Of a DNA stretch of 64,000 nucleotides, positions 1 to 8,646 are shown one piece after another. The notes under the pieces are model-generated. The model was not told where the DNA came from. It saw nothing but the letters and a program-made list of their open reading frames with translations, and did no database searches. The DNA is from Microvenator marinus (GTDB lineage: Bacteria; Myxococcota_A; Bradymonadia; Bradymonadales; Bradymonadaceae). Every line of letters starts with the position of its first letter. Position 1 is the first letter of the stretch. Location of the stretch: NCBI RefSeq assembly GCF_007993755.1, contig NZ_CP042467.1, positions 3,620,001 to 3,684,000 of the forward strand. The letters run 5' to 3'. The translations under genes and the position numbers were made by a program.

Positions 1-417
1 CTGCTCCTCGATTCGGACTTGGACCAAGAGCTGCTTCGTTTGGCATTTGTTGTTTACGGTGGGATTAATCGCGTTGATTGGAGAACCATTTCCTCGGACG
101 CCGTAAAGACTAGTTCAGAGGATGTTAGGAACCAGTTGCTCCCGTCGCTGAATCGCGATTTCAGGCCGGAGCTAAAGGATCTTAAGTCTTGGACCAACAC
201 TTTGGTGGAGGAGACCCGTGAACTGTTAAAGAATGTGCTTCCGTTTACTGATGCTGAGTACGAGTTTTTGGATCGTTTGAACGGGAGAGGTGAAATCGCT
301 CCTTCACTCATCACCTCTGACCCATTAATGCAGCAAAAGATCAGTGCGAATCCTGGCTTAAAATGGAAGGCGCTAAACGTACAAAAGCACATCCGTGGCC
401 CTAAGGGGCCTTCGTGA
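1..417 (+). CDS. Nucleotidyltransferase AbiEii/AbiGii toxin-family protein, C-terminal part (partial)
   Basis: The reading frame is open from the first base of the window, so the gene begins upstream; about 138 residues are visible. The tail, with PFTDAEYEFLDRL followed by GEIAPSLITSD and then GLKWKALNVQKH, resembles the C-terminal helical end of AbiEii-family nucleotidyltransferase toxins, where a DP-LQ-R-NPGL-WKA-NV pattern near the end is common. The catalytic nucleotidyltransferase core is not in the window, so activity cannot be judged. An AbiEi-type antitoxin gene would be expected just upstream, outside the window. The stop codon overlaps the GTG start of the helicase gene, so the two are translationally coupled. 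Identification is from memory of the family and is moderate. Confidence 0.6.
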   Translation: MLLDSDLDQELLRLAFVVYGGINRVDWRTISSDAVKTSSEDVRNQLLPSLNRDFRPELKDLKSWTNTLVEETRELLKNVLPFTDAEYEFLDRLNGRGEIAPSLITSDPLMQQKISANPGLKWKALNVQKHIRGPKGPS

Positions 418-2885
418 TTGAATTGCCGATTGATGAGATTGAGGTGGCGGTCCGCCGAGCTGTGGCCGCGCCAAAGCCGATGATCGTGACCGCGCCTACA
501 GGTTCCGGTAAGTCCACGCGTCTTCCTATCTGGCTCAGTGAAGGCGGCGCAAGAGTGCTGGTGATAGAGCCTCGGCGCGTAGCGTGCCGGGCGCTTGCCA
601 CATTTTTGGCCGAGCAGCGTGGCGAATCTGTGGGCGAGGCAATCGGTTATACCGTGCGATTTGATGATCGTTGTGGGCCAAATACGCGAGTGCATTTTGT
701 GACGCCTGGTGTGGCGCTCAACCTCTTGGGGGCGGGCTCTTTTGAGTACGACCACGTCATCGTGGATGAGTTTCACGAGCGTGGCTGGCAGGTGGATTTG
801 GCGGTTATGTTGTTGCGGCGTCGGTGTGAGGAACGCCTCGTGCTCATGAGCGCCACTCTGGATGCGACGGAGCTCGTGCAGCGCATCGATGCGAATGTCT
901 TGGAAGCTGGAGGTCGGACGTACCCCGTAGATATTTCGTACGCCGGCGAGGTGGTGCAGCCCACGCCAGTGGACCTCACGGTGAGGGTCGCGCGTGCGGT
1001 CAAGGCCGCTTTGCAATCTACGGACGGCGATATACTGGTCTTCTTGCCCGGAAAGCGCGAAATCAATGACGCTGAGCAGGCGCTGCGCTCGCAAGTTGGC
1101 GGCGCGGAGCTTGTTCAGGTGCATGGCTCCCTGCCTCCGGAACACATGACGCGTGCCTTGCGCGACCGCCGTCCAGACGAGCCGAGGCAGGTATTTCTGG
1201 CCACCAACGTGGCCGAGACCTCGTTGACGTTGCCCAATGTGCGCGCCGTCATCGACTCGGGGCTTGTGCGCATGCAGATTCACCGAGGAGGCCGAAATGC
1301 GCTCGCGTTGGTGCCAGTGTCTAGGGCCTCGATGGACCAACGTGCCGGGCGTGCCGGCCGCGTGAGTGCGGGCGTGTGTCTGCGCCTCTGGGACGAGCGT
1401 TGGATCCCATCCGCCACCACTCGCCCTGAGATCGAGCGTGTGGAGCTCAATGATGCGGTGCTTGCCGCGACGCGCGCGGGCGTGCCGCTCGATGACCTCG
1501 CGGATTGTCCGTGGATTACGCCACCTCCTGAGTTTAGTTTGGAGCGCGCGTGTGCGCACTTAAAGGCTGCCGGCATCGTGGATGGCACGCAGGCGTTGAC
1601 GGATTACGGTGTGCGCCTGGGCGAGCTACCCGTCTCGGTATTTGAGGCTCGCATACTTCATGACCCGCCGGAGGGGCTTCGGGCAACCGTGGCTGATGTG
1701 GTGGCGTTGATGCAAACCCACGGGGCGTTGTTGTTGCCCGCGCCGGCAGCCGTAGGTGAGCTCAGGCGCGAGCTTTTTTGGGCGTGCACGAACGAGGTTG
1801 ACGAGGCCTTGGTAGCATTGCGCCATGGGGATGCGAGCAAGCATCGGCTCAATGCCTCAGCTCTCAAAGAGGCGCGACTAGCGGCGACCCGGTTTCGCGG
1901 GCTTCTGGGCTGCGCGCGTCTAAATGCTCAAGGCGATTCGGACGCGCCGTTGGCCACCGAAGAGCTCGCCCGTCATATCTTGGGTCGAGTGCCGGAGGCA
2001 GCCTATGTACTGCGGGAGCGCGCCAAGAACAAACGGGCGTTTGGCAAGGGTGAGCCGTGGAGCAATGGTGAGGTGGAGGTACGTATCGTGCCGTGGGAGC
2101 CGCACGATGCCGAACGTCGGCTCATCAAAGAATTGCCGCTGGCGGGGGCGTTGCTAGACCAGTTCTGGATTGGCGAGGAGTCAGGTACGGGCGTCAATGG
2201 GGTTGGGCGGATGCTGATTCCGTGTCGGCCTCGAGTGTTAGCCGAGCTCGAACTCGGCAATGTGGACGTGGCCAATATCACGGTGAACCACGGACGTGTC
2301 GTAGCCACCGTGCGCCGCGAGCTCGCCGGCGTGGTCTTGGACGAGGGCGAAGAGGTTTTGCGTGGCGAGGCGTTGTGTGAGGCGGCGGCCGGGCTGATTC
2401 TGGAAGGGCGTTTGATGAAGCGAACGGACGCGCGCGAACGCATCGCTGATGCCTTCCATCTCTGGCGCATCCTCGCGGCGTGGCACGCCACAGATGACAC
2501 GCTCCACTGGGACCTCGCGGAGCTTAAGAGCCGACCAGTGCCCGATGAAGTGGACTGGCTTGCCGAGCGCCTGAGTGTGGTGGGAGTTGAACGCTCGGAT
2601 GACCTCGCGCTTTTGGAGGGTGAGGACGTTGCGCCGGATGTGGCGGCACTTTCCGGCGTGCCGGATTGGGAGCTACAAACTCTGCGCGACGACTTTCCAC
2701 GAACCCTCAAGTACATGGACGGCCTCTATGCATGCGAGGTTTACCCAGCTTCCCGAAAAGTTCTGCTCAAACCGATGGATGCAAGTGCGCGTCGAGTTGG
2801 CCCGCCTGCGCGTGGTCAAGTCCCGCGTTTTCGTGGCTTCAAGGTGATTTTCTCGAGCGCTAGCCGCGAAGTCATGATTCGATAA
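414..2885 (+). CDS. hrpB: ATP-dependent RNA helicase HrpB
   Basis: An 823-residue DExH-box helicase of the HrpB family, near the usual 800-850 residues. Visible motifs are the P-loop APTGSGKST (residues 27-35), DEFH (118-121), SAT (146-148), and the motif VI QRAGRAGR near residue 310, followed by the helicase-associated and HrpB C-terminal regions. The GTG start at 414 overlaps the preceding TGA and is the only start giving the complete N-terminus ahead of the P-loop. HrpB proteins are nucleic-acid-dependent ATPases whose cellular role is poorly defined in most bacteria. The long open frame on the opposite strand is a codon-bias shadow of this gene. Confidence 0.93.
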   Translation: MIELPIDEIEVAVRRAVAAPKPMIVTAPTGSGKSTRLPIWLSEGGARVLVIEPRRVACRALATFLAEQRGESVGEAIGYTVRFDDRCGPNTRVHFVTPGVALNLLGAGSFEYDHVIVDEFHERGWQVDLAVMLLRRRCEERLVLMSATLDATELVQRIDANVLEAGGRTYPVDISYAGEVVQPTPVDLTVRVARAVKAALQSTDGDILVFLPGKREINDAEQALRSQVGGAELVQVHGSLPPEHMTRALRDRRPDEPRQVFLATNVAETSLTLPNVRAVIDSGLVRMQIHRGGRNALALVPVSRASMDQRAGRAGRVSAGVCLRLWDERWIPSATTRPEIERVELNDAVLAATRAGVPLDDLADCPWITPPPEFSLERACAHLKAAGIVDGTQALTDYGVRLGELPVSVFEARILHDPPEGLRATVADVVALMQTHGALLLPAPAAVGELRRELFWACTNEVDEALVALRHGDASKHRLNASALKEARLAATRFRGLLGCARLNAQGDSDAPLATEELARHILGRVPEAAYVLRERAKNKRAFGKGEPWSNGEVEVRIVPWEPHDAERRLIKELPLAGALLDQFWIGEESGTGVNGVGRMLIPCRPRVLAELELGNVDVANITVNHGRVVATVRRELAGVVLDEGEEVLRGEALCEAAAGLILEGRLMKRTDARERIADAFHLWRILAAWHATDDTLHWDLAELKSRPVPDEVDWLAERLSVVGVERSDDLALLEGEDVAPDVAALSGVPDWELQTLRDDFPRTLKYMDGLYACEVYPASRKVLLKPMDASARRVGPPARGQVPRFRGFKVIFSSASREVMIR

Positions 2886-3037
2886 TCCTTCGCCGATTCG
2901 CTTGTGAAACAAGCCGTAGCCTGTTACTCTCCGATGGCAATTTAAAAAGGAGGGTCAACTCATCAAGACGATTGTGGTCTATCACCTGGATAGTGACCCA
3001 AAGGTGTGCAGTAGCGACTACTGGGAGCCTTTCATCA

Positions 3038-3049
3038 CGAGTATACTCG
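3038..3049. promoter_or_regulatory. 12-bp perfect palindrome next to a lipoprotein start
   Basis: CGAGTATACTCG is a perfect palindrome one base before the ATG at 3051. It could be an operator or a hairpin affecting initiation. The intergenic stretch 2886-3050 also has a strong GGAGG at about 2951-2955 with no ATG, GTG or TTG at the right spacing. Function is a guess from position only. Confidence 0.25.
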
Positions 3050-3050
3050 C

Positions 3051-4235
3051 ATGCGATTTTTAGTGTTGTCATTGATTCTCGGAGGTTGCTCTTCGGATGC
3101 CATACCTCCCTCGACAGTCGATTTGGGATTCGATGCCTGTGTGTCTTGTGTCGACGCTGGTGACAACGCGGAGACTGGGTCAGACGCAGAGACCGATTTG
3201 CCGAACGATGATGAGGACATCAGATACGCCGGTTTTGTGCCTCTCTTTCGTTTTGACCCCTATTTGGTAGGGCATGGGTTTCGAATTGTGGATGGTGTCA
3301 ACTCGCGAGTGCAACTAGTGGTCGCGGGCGGGACGTCTGGGTTTACGCTCGAGAAAGTGCTTTCTTCTGAGCTTGAAAACTCAACGTCACTAGAACACTT
3401 AACTTCGATTCCTTGGCGAGAGGGTTTCATCTTGACAGGAACAAGCGCAGGAGTCGCAGAGTTTGATGGTGAGCTTAAACTTACATCGAACCTTGAAGTC
3501 TATCCAGGAACTAAGAGCTTGCATCGGTTTCGAAATCAAGCCGTGGTGTTTGGGGGTGAGCGAATAGGCTTTGTAGAATCCACACTCCTTGGTTTGAGCG
3601 TTTCTAAAGAACTTAGCCTGGACTCTGCTGACTATCTCAACGACTACGCGAAGTCGTTTGCTTTCGGGCGTCAGGTGGTGCACGAGGGTATCCTTTACGA
3701 TATCGCTGCAGTCGAGAATCGCAAGACACTGGTTGGGGCCTGGGACCTCAACGCAAGTGATTCTGAATCAGCGTATCTTGGAGCCTCGGAAACAGCTGAT
3801 GTTCATAATACGCGTTGGAGCGCCTCTCCAGAGAATCAGCGGATCTTTGTGAGCTCGGACTCTACTGAGATTGCGGTGTTCACTATGAGTTCACCTCCTA
3901 CGCTCGAGCAGATGTGGGATGTGGAACATCTGATGTTGGACCCGACTGGGTCGTTCAGCCACACGATTTCTGGGGATTGGTTAATCCTCACATTCCGGGT
4001 TCCGGGTCGAGATGACCGGGCCTACTACGTATTAGATGCCAGTGCCACAGAACTCACCTGTCTTGGTAAAATCGCAGACGGGGAGTTCAATCTCAACGGC
4101 CAAGACCAGGTGGAATTCACCGGTATTGGTGATGAAGTCTTCGTGTCTTACGGCGAATCTGACATCATTGATAATGTGGTAAATCTACGATCGATGCGTC
4201 GAAGCGACTTCCAATTGGTAGATTGCGATCAGTAA
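3051..4235 (+). CDS. Secreted lipoprotein of unknown function
   Basis: A 394-residue protein with a short lipoprotein signal: hydrophobic MRFLVLSLIL then the lipobox LGGC, lipidated Cys about residue 13. An acidic low-complexity linker rich in Asp and Glu follows (to about residue 60). The remainder has repeated beta-rich stretches with alternating hydrophobic residues, similar in feel to a propeller, but no named domain was recognised. It is probably anchored in the outer membrane or periplasmic face. It stands alone, with about 165 bp upstream and about 118 bp downstream. The start is the ATG giving the lipoprotein signal; the ribosome-binding site is weak. Confidence 0.75.
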   Translation: MRFLVLSLILGGCSSDAIPPSTVDLGFDACVSCVDAGDNAETGSDAETDLPNDDEDIRYAGFVPLFRFDPYLVGHGFRIVDGVNSRVQLVVAGGTSGFTLEKVLSSELENSTSLEHLTSIPWREGFILTGTSAGVAEFDGELKLTSNLEVYPGTKSLHRFRNQAVVFGGERIGFVESTLLGLSVSKELSLDSADYLNDYAKSFAFGRQVVHEGILYDIAAVENRKTLVGAWDLNASDSESAYLGASETADVHNTRWSASPENQRIFVSSDSTEIAVFTMSSPPTLEQMWDVEHLMLDPTGSFSHTISGDWLILTFRVPGRDDRAYYVLDASATELTCLGKIADGEFNLNGQDQVEFTGIGDEVFVSYGESDIIDNVVNLRSMRRSDFQLVDCDQ

Positions 4236-4265
4236 CTTTCACAAAGTGACTGGCTTTCTATCGAG

Positions 4266-4282
4266 TTGGCACGTAGCGTGCC
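4266..4282 (+). promoter_or_regulatory. Candidate sigma-54 promoter or GGCACG-TAG-CGTGCC operator
   Basis: The sequence has TTGGCACG and a GG-N10-GC spacing (GG 4268-4269, GC 4280-4281), as in sigma-54 -24/-12 elements. The same bases form an inverted repeat, GGCACG (4268-4273) and CGTGCC (4277-4282). It lies about 70-85 bp before the ATPase gene. Either reading, promoter or regulator-binding palindrome, is possible and neither is proved. Confidence 0.35.
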
Positions 4283-4353
4283 GAACTTTCGTGGTGTAGG
4301 TCTAAGAACTATCGTATACCTTCTAGTCTCCAAGAGAGAACCGGAGGTAGATG

Positions 4354-6786
4354 ATGGAAATGAGCCGACTCCACCACCTTGTGTTGGAAGCGTTGACACG
4401 CCAAGACGAGCTTGATCCCGCGATCGCGAGGCTGATCAATGCCGCATTCAGCTCTGCCGAGGAGCTAGAATACGCGCTAAAGTCCACACAGGAACTCGAT
4501 GAGAAGTCCCACGTGGAGGAGGACGCCCCAGAAGTACCCAAGGCCTTCCTCAAGAAGGTGGAGGTCACGGGGTTTCGGGGCGTCGGTCCAAAGACCGTGG
4601 TTCACTTTCATCCCGGGCCTGGCCTTACCCTTGTGGTGGGTCGCAACGGCAGCGGAAAGTCCTCGATTGCCGAGGCGCTCGAAGTTGTTCTCACGGGAGA
4701 TAGTTTCCGGTGGAGCAACCGTAGCGCGAAGACAGATTGGCTTCGTGGTTGGAAGAACTTGCACAGCGCTGCGCGCCCCACCGTCAGTGCGACTTTACTC
4801 ATCAATGGTCAGCCGACGCCCCTCGAAATCAAGCGCCAATGGGAGGACGATGCCGACCACCATCAGTCCACGCTTAGCGTCAAACATCTGAAGGACGAAG
4901 AGCCCGATTTCTCCGAAGTGGGCTGGAAAGACGCTGTCACAACCTTTCGCCCGCTGCTCTCGTACAATGAGTTAGGTGCGCAGCTCGACAAGGGGCCGGC
5001 CTCGCTTTTTGACTCACTGGACGCGGTCCTCGGTCTGGACGAGCTCACAAAAGTTAAGGGCCTGCTCGCCGACGCCCGGAAGAAACGAGAAACCCACGCG
5101 AAGGCGGCCAAAACGGCCAAGGCTGAGGCGAAAGCATTGGCCGAGCAGTCCGACGATCCGCGTGCTGACGCGGCGCTCAAGCTTCTGAAATCTCGTAAGC
5201 CTAACCTCGAGGAAGTCGAGGCGCTGATCGAAGGAGAGCCGGAAGATGAGTCTCGACTGCAGAAGCTCAAGTCGGCGGCGCAACTCAAGTGCCCTCCCGC
5301 GGAACGCGTCTTGGAGGCGGCCGAGAATTTGCGAGAGGCCCTCAAACATCTGGAGTCTCTGGAGGGTACGCAGGTGGCGATTGATACCGAAGCGGCCTCA
5401 CTGATTCTGGGCGCCATCAAGGTGGTGGAGCGCACGCAGAACGAATCCTGTCCGGTGTGTCAGGTGGGCAAGCTTGACGCGGCGTGGATTGAGGAGGCCA
5501 AGACAAAGCTCAAGTCCATGGAAGACCAGAAGAACCAGATGGCCAGCGCGCGTGCTGCGCTTCGAAAGGCTGCAAGTGATGCACAGATGCTCGTAGGACA
5601 GGCGAGCACTTTGCCCGCTGGGTTGGAGCTTGGCTCGTTGGAAGTAGCTGCAAAGGCACTTCAGGCATGGAAAGACCTACCTGCAGAGCGCGAGCTTCCG
5701 CTGCACCTAATGACGCGGTTTGACGCCCTGCAGGCCGCGTATCAGGCGGTTCGAGACGAAGCGCAGAGTATCCTGCAAACCCTTGAAACTCAGTGGCGGC
5801 CCGTTAAAAAGGCTCTGGGCACCTTCTTAGATGCGTCCAGAGAGGCGGAAACGGTGGACGAGGATATCCAAGCGCTCAAGGACTCTGAGAGCTGGTTGGT
5901 GGCCTTTGAAGATCAGGTTCGACAAGAGCGTTTTGCCCCCATTGCGGCGCGCACTCAGGAGATCTGGGACCTTCTAAAGCAACAATCGAATATCTCACTC
6001 GAGGACATCAAACTTACCGGCAAAGGGACGAAGCGAAAGGTGGACATGAAGGTGAACGTGGATGACCAGGAGGCCGTGGCGCTCGGGGTCATGAGCCAGG
6101 GTGAGCTCCACTCACTGCTCCTTAGTCTATTCCTACCGCGCCTGACCCTGGATGAGAGTCCGTTTTCGTTCGTGGTGCTCGACGACCCGGTTCAGGCCAT
6201 GGACCCGGCCAAGGTGGATGGATTAGCTCGTGTCTTGGAGGATACTGCGAAGACACACCAGGTGATCGTGTTCACCCACGACACCCGACTTGTGGACGCG
6301 GTGCGTCGACTCAGAATTCCCGCGCATATCAAGAGTGTGAGTAGACAAAAACGTTCAAAAGTCAGCGTCGAATCCACTAAATCGCCAGCCTGGCAACTGA
6401 TTGAGGATGCTCTTAATATTGCGAGCAACTCAGATCAGATGGCGCCCCGTATCGCTCAGCGCGTGGTGCCGGGCCTATGCCGCAGCGCCCTTGAACTCGC
6501 CTTCAAAGAGATGGCCTGGGAGACCATGCTCAACAACGGTGTCTCACATCAGGAGTGCGAAACCCGCATCAACACGGCCAAGAAGACGCTCGACCTCGCG
6601 CGCCTTGCCCTCTTCGGGGACAATGTCGCCACGGATCCGTATCAAACTCTGGACAACAAGTATCATCGTCGCGTTTCTGGACCGCTGAGAACGACCATCA
6701 AGCACGCGCATGAGCCTTACGCGGGCGATTTGAACCTGCTCATCGAAGACACAAAAGCCGCGCTCAAAGAGTTGGGGGCCACATGA
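4354..6786 (+). CDS. SMC/Rad50-like AAA ATPase, first gene of a two-gene module
   Basis: About 810 residues. Residue numbers here count from the ATG at 4351. Walker A GRNGSGKSS lies at 97-105, after a 90-residue N-terminal region. A long helical, charged middle (about 230-560) contains a CPVC motif (367-370) like a Rad50 zinc hook. A signature-like segment MSQGELHSLLLSL, Walker B FVVLDDPVQAMDP and an H-loop FTHDTRL follow at about 580-645. The last 170 residues are a separate helical domain. This is the RecF/RecN/SMC-like class used in repair and in several phage-defence systems. GGAGG at 4343-4347 suits the ATG at 4354 better than 4351. The stop overlaps the next gene as ATGA. It is probably a DNA-end or foreign-DNA sensing ATPase; the exact system is not recognised. 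Confidence 0.82.
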   Translation: MEMSRLHHLVLEALTRQDELDPAIARLINAAFSSAEELEYALKSTQELDEKSHVEEDAPEVPKAFLKKVEVTGFRGVGPKTVVHFHPGPGLTLVVGRNGSGKSSIAEALEVVLTGDSFRWSNRSAKTDWLRGWKNLHSAARPTVSATLLINGQPTPLEIKRQWEDDADHHQSTLSVKHLKDEEPDFSEVGWKDAVTTFRPLLSYNELGAQLDKGPASLFDSLDAVLGLDELTKVKGLLADARKKRETHAKAAKTAKAEAKALAEQSDDPRADAALKLLKSRKPNLEEVEALIEGEPEDESRLQKLKSAAQLKCPPAERVLEAAENLREALKHLESLEGTQVAIDTEAASLILGAIKVVERTQNESCPVCQVGKLDAAWIEEAKTKLKSMEDQKNQMASARAALRKAASDAQMLVGQASTLPAGLELGSLEVAAKALQAWKDLPAERELPLHLMTRFDALQAAYQAVRDEAQSILQTLETQWRPVKKALGTFLDASREAETVDEDIQALKDSESWLVAFEDQVRQERFAPIAARTQEIWDLLKQQSNISLEDIKLTGKGTKRKVDMKVNVDDQEAVALGVMSQGELHSLLLSLFLPRLTLDESPFSFVVLDDPVQAMDPAKVDGLARVLEDTAKTHQVIVFTHDTRLVDAVRRLRIPAHIKSVSRQKRSKVSVESTKSPAWQLIEDALNIASNSDQMAPRIAQRVVPGLCRSALELAFKEMAWETMLNNGVSHQECETRINTAKKTLDLARLALFGDNVATDPYQTLDNKYHRRVSGPLRTTIKHAHEPYAGDLNLLIEDTKAALKELGAT

Positions 6787-7139
6787 ACCATTTGGAGCTC
6801 ATGCTTTCTGAAGCCCGCAAGCTTATTGGCGCCGCCCCGACGGACGGGCAGAACAAGATGCGGAGCGCGGCCATTGTGACGAGACAGGTGCTCGAAGAGG
6901 CGCTTGTGGAGCACATGGAGAAGAAATACGACAAGATCAGACAGCCAAATTTCAACGCCATCCTTGTCACGCTCGAGTACCTCTCGGCTGAGCAAGACAA
7001 AGAGATCCTCCGCCAGGTCGCGTGGACATGGTCCGCTCTTTCCAATGCCTGCCACGCGCATGCGTACGCGCTCGAGCCCACGGCAGCCGAGGTGGAACGA
7101 TGGATCGAGGTTGTTGATAAGTTTCTAAAGCTAGGCTGA
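6783..7139 (+). CDS. Small helical partner of the SMC-like ATPase
   Basis: A 118-residue all-helical soluble protein whose ATG overlaps the ATPase stop (ATGA), so the two products are almost certainly made together. The distinctive segment is WSALSNACHAHAYALEPTA followed by EVERWIEVVDKFL near the C-terminus. The C-terminal domain of the ATPase has a comparable layout (a helix, then IKHAHEPY, then a final amphipathic helix), suggesting related helical folds that might pack together. The Cys-His-x-His arrangement is reminiscent of HEPN-like helical bundles, but the canonical HEPN RxxxxH motif was not seen. Function is unknown; toxin, adaptor or effector are all possible. Confidence 0.75.
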   Translation: MNHLELMLSEARKLIGAAPTDGQNKMRSAAIVTRQVLEEALVEHMEKKYDKIRQPNFNAILVTLEYLSAEQDKEILRQVAWTWSALSNACHAHAYALEPTAAEVERWIEVVDKFLKLG

Positions 7140-7215
7140 ACCCATCTATTGAATCGCGATCGCCATTGTGGTGTTTTAACATGGTTACTTGGGCACCAAA
7201 TTGGAGGAACGAACA

Positions 7216-8019
7216 ATGAGAAATGTTTTTTGGATGGTTGCGATGTTGTTCTTGGTGGGTTGCGGGCAAGAGGATGAGCCCAAGAGCACAGAGTCCTGCC
7301 AAGGATTAGACGCTGAAGCTTGTGAGGCGGTCGAGACGTGTGCTTTCACCACCGAGTGTGTTGTGGCTCCCACTGAGGCCGAATGCCTTGCGATGGATGA
7401 GGACCAATGCCTCCTCAGCGAGATCTGTAGGCCAAAATACGGGGCGGCGCTTCAAGAGGACAAGTTCTGCGCGATTCCGACGTTTTTCTCATGCGAGCGA
7501 TACGAGCAATGCAATAACCTAACCCCTGTGTTCAGGCGTGATGACGGACTTTGCGCGAAGTTCAACAACGATTGTATGCCTTCGGTGGGGGACTGGACTC
7601 AGGGTCCGAACGGGGGATTTGATATTGCCCCCGGCGATTGCGGTATCCCCGCGTTTCTGGACTCCGGAGCCTTTAACACGTGCCTCGACTGGGAAGGCAC
7701 GGAAGGAAAGCCCACATCCCCCGAGTTTCATACGGAACCAAGTTTGGACTTTGGCGAGGTCGAAATTGCCGGAACCGCGACTCAGGATCTTCAGTTCGCG
7801 AACGCCGGAACGCCCGTGACTATCACTGCTATTGAGCTTGAAAGTGATCAATTTAGTTTCGTTCCGATCGAACTACCTCTCGTCCTTGACCAGGGCGAGG
7901 TCCATACCCTAGAAGTTACGGCGTCGCCCACAACCTCCGGGGTTTTGACGGGCGGCATCAAGTTCATCAGTGATTCAGGACTTCTTCAAGAGGTTCCACT
8001 GAGCGTTACAACACCGTAG
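7216..8019 (+). CDS. Cys-rich lipoprotein with C-terminal choice-of-anchor-D-like domain
   Basis: A 267-residue secreted lipoprotein. The ATG at 7216 follows GGAGGA at 7203-7208 and starts a signal ending in the lipobox LVGC (Cys about residue 13). Residues about 25-150 are Cys-rich with repeated short spacings (EACEAVETC, EAECLAMDEDQC), a style common in large-genome delta-group bacteria. From about residue 175 the sequence PSLDFGEVEIAGTATQ and later ITAIEL match the immunoglobulin-like choice-of-anchor-D/ASH-type domain. This suggests a surface-exposed disulfide-bonded domain on an Ig-like stalk. The role is unknown. The GST gene starts 16 bp downstream and may be cotranscribed. Confidence 0.75.
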   Translation: MRNVFWMVAMLFLVGCGQEDEPKSTESCQGLDAEACEAVETCAFTTECVVAPTEAECLAMDEDQCLLSEICRPKYGAALQEDKFCAIPTFFSCERYEQCNNLTPVFRRDDGLCAKFNNDCMPSVGDWTQGPNGGFDIAPGDCGIPAFLDSGAFNTCLDWEGTEGKPTSPEFHTEPSLDFGEVEIAGTATQDLQFANAGTPVTITAIELESDQFSFVPIELPLVLDQGEVHTLEVTASPTTSGVLTGGIKFISDSGLLQEVPLSVTTP

Positions 8020-8034
8020 AGAGATGGGAGAAAA

Positions 8035-8646
8035 ATGAAGTTTTACACTAATCCGTTGAGCCGTGGACAAATGGCTCGTTGGGCTTTGCACGAGGTCGGG
8101 GCCCAGTATGAAGAAGTTCTGCTCGAGTACGATGGCTCAATGAAGTCGGCCGAGTACCTGGCGATCAACCCGATGGGAAAAGTGCCCTGCATTGAGCACG
8201 AAGGAAATATCGTTACGGAGGCAGCCGCCATCTGTCTCTACCTCGCCGATGCCTTCCCCAAGGCGGGGCTCGGCCCGAAAAACCTGGCCGAGAGAGCGGC
8301 CATGTTGAGGTGGTCGTTCTTTGCGGCTGGCCCACTTGAGCAGGCAGTGATCAATCGGGCGTTAGGCTTCGAGGTCGGGGACGACGCGATGAAGCAGCGA
8401 CAAGCTGGATACGGCACCTATGACGGATGCGTGGAGGTTTTGAGCCAACACTTTGCGGCGCATGATTACGTGTGTGGAGACCGGTTTACGATTGCGGATG
8501 TCTATGTGGGCTCCCATGTAGACTGGGGAATGACATTCGGCTCCCTTCCGGAGAGGCCTTCCTTTCTTGCTTATGCTGAAAGGTTGCGCGCTCGCTCAGC
8601 TTACAAAGAAGCCAGATCTATCGACGCCAAACTTGGTGCTCAATAG
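8035..8646 (+). CDS. Glutathione S-transferase family protein
   Basis: A 203-residue protein, typical length for a bacterial GST. The N-terminal thioredoxin-like domain starts MKFYTNPLSRGQMARWAL, with the Ser-Arg of the active-site region, and contains the conserved NPMGKVPCI and the E-A-A-I-C-LYLAD segment that bind glutathione. The helical C-terminal domain has the FTIADVYVGSHVDW motif. It probably conjugates glutathione or a similar thiol to electrophiles in the cytoplasm; the substrate cannot be predicted. The start ATG follows GGGAGAAAA. Its 3' end overlaps by 29 bp the end of a convergent antitoxin-like gene. Confidence 0.92.
   Translation: MKFYTNPLSRGQMARWALHEVGAQYEEVLLEYDGSMKSAEYLAINPMGKVPCIEHEGNIVTEAAAICLYLADAFPKAGLGPKNLAERAAMLRWSFFAAGPLEQAVINRALGFEVGDDAMKQRQAGYGTYDGCVEVLSQHFAAHDYVCGDRFTIADVYVGSHVDWGMTFGSLPERPSFLAYAERLRARSAYKEARSIDAKLGAQ

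Noticed and set aside
54-1559. 501-codon frame on the minus strand
   Set aside because: Lies entirely antisense to the helicase gene and the end of the toxin-like gene, with a composition of random frame reading (Arg/His-rich) and no ribosome-binding site.
2969-3063. Possible micro-peptide after the GGAGG at 2951 read from a non-standard codon
   Set aside because: Needs an ATC or ATT start and gives an unconvincing 30-residue sequence overlapping the lipoprotein start.
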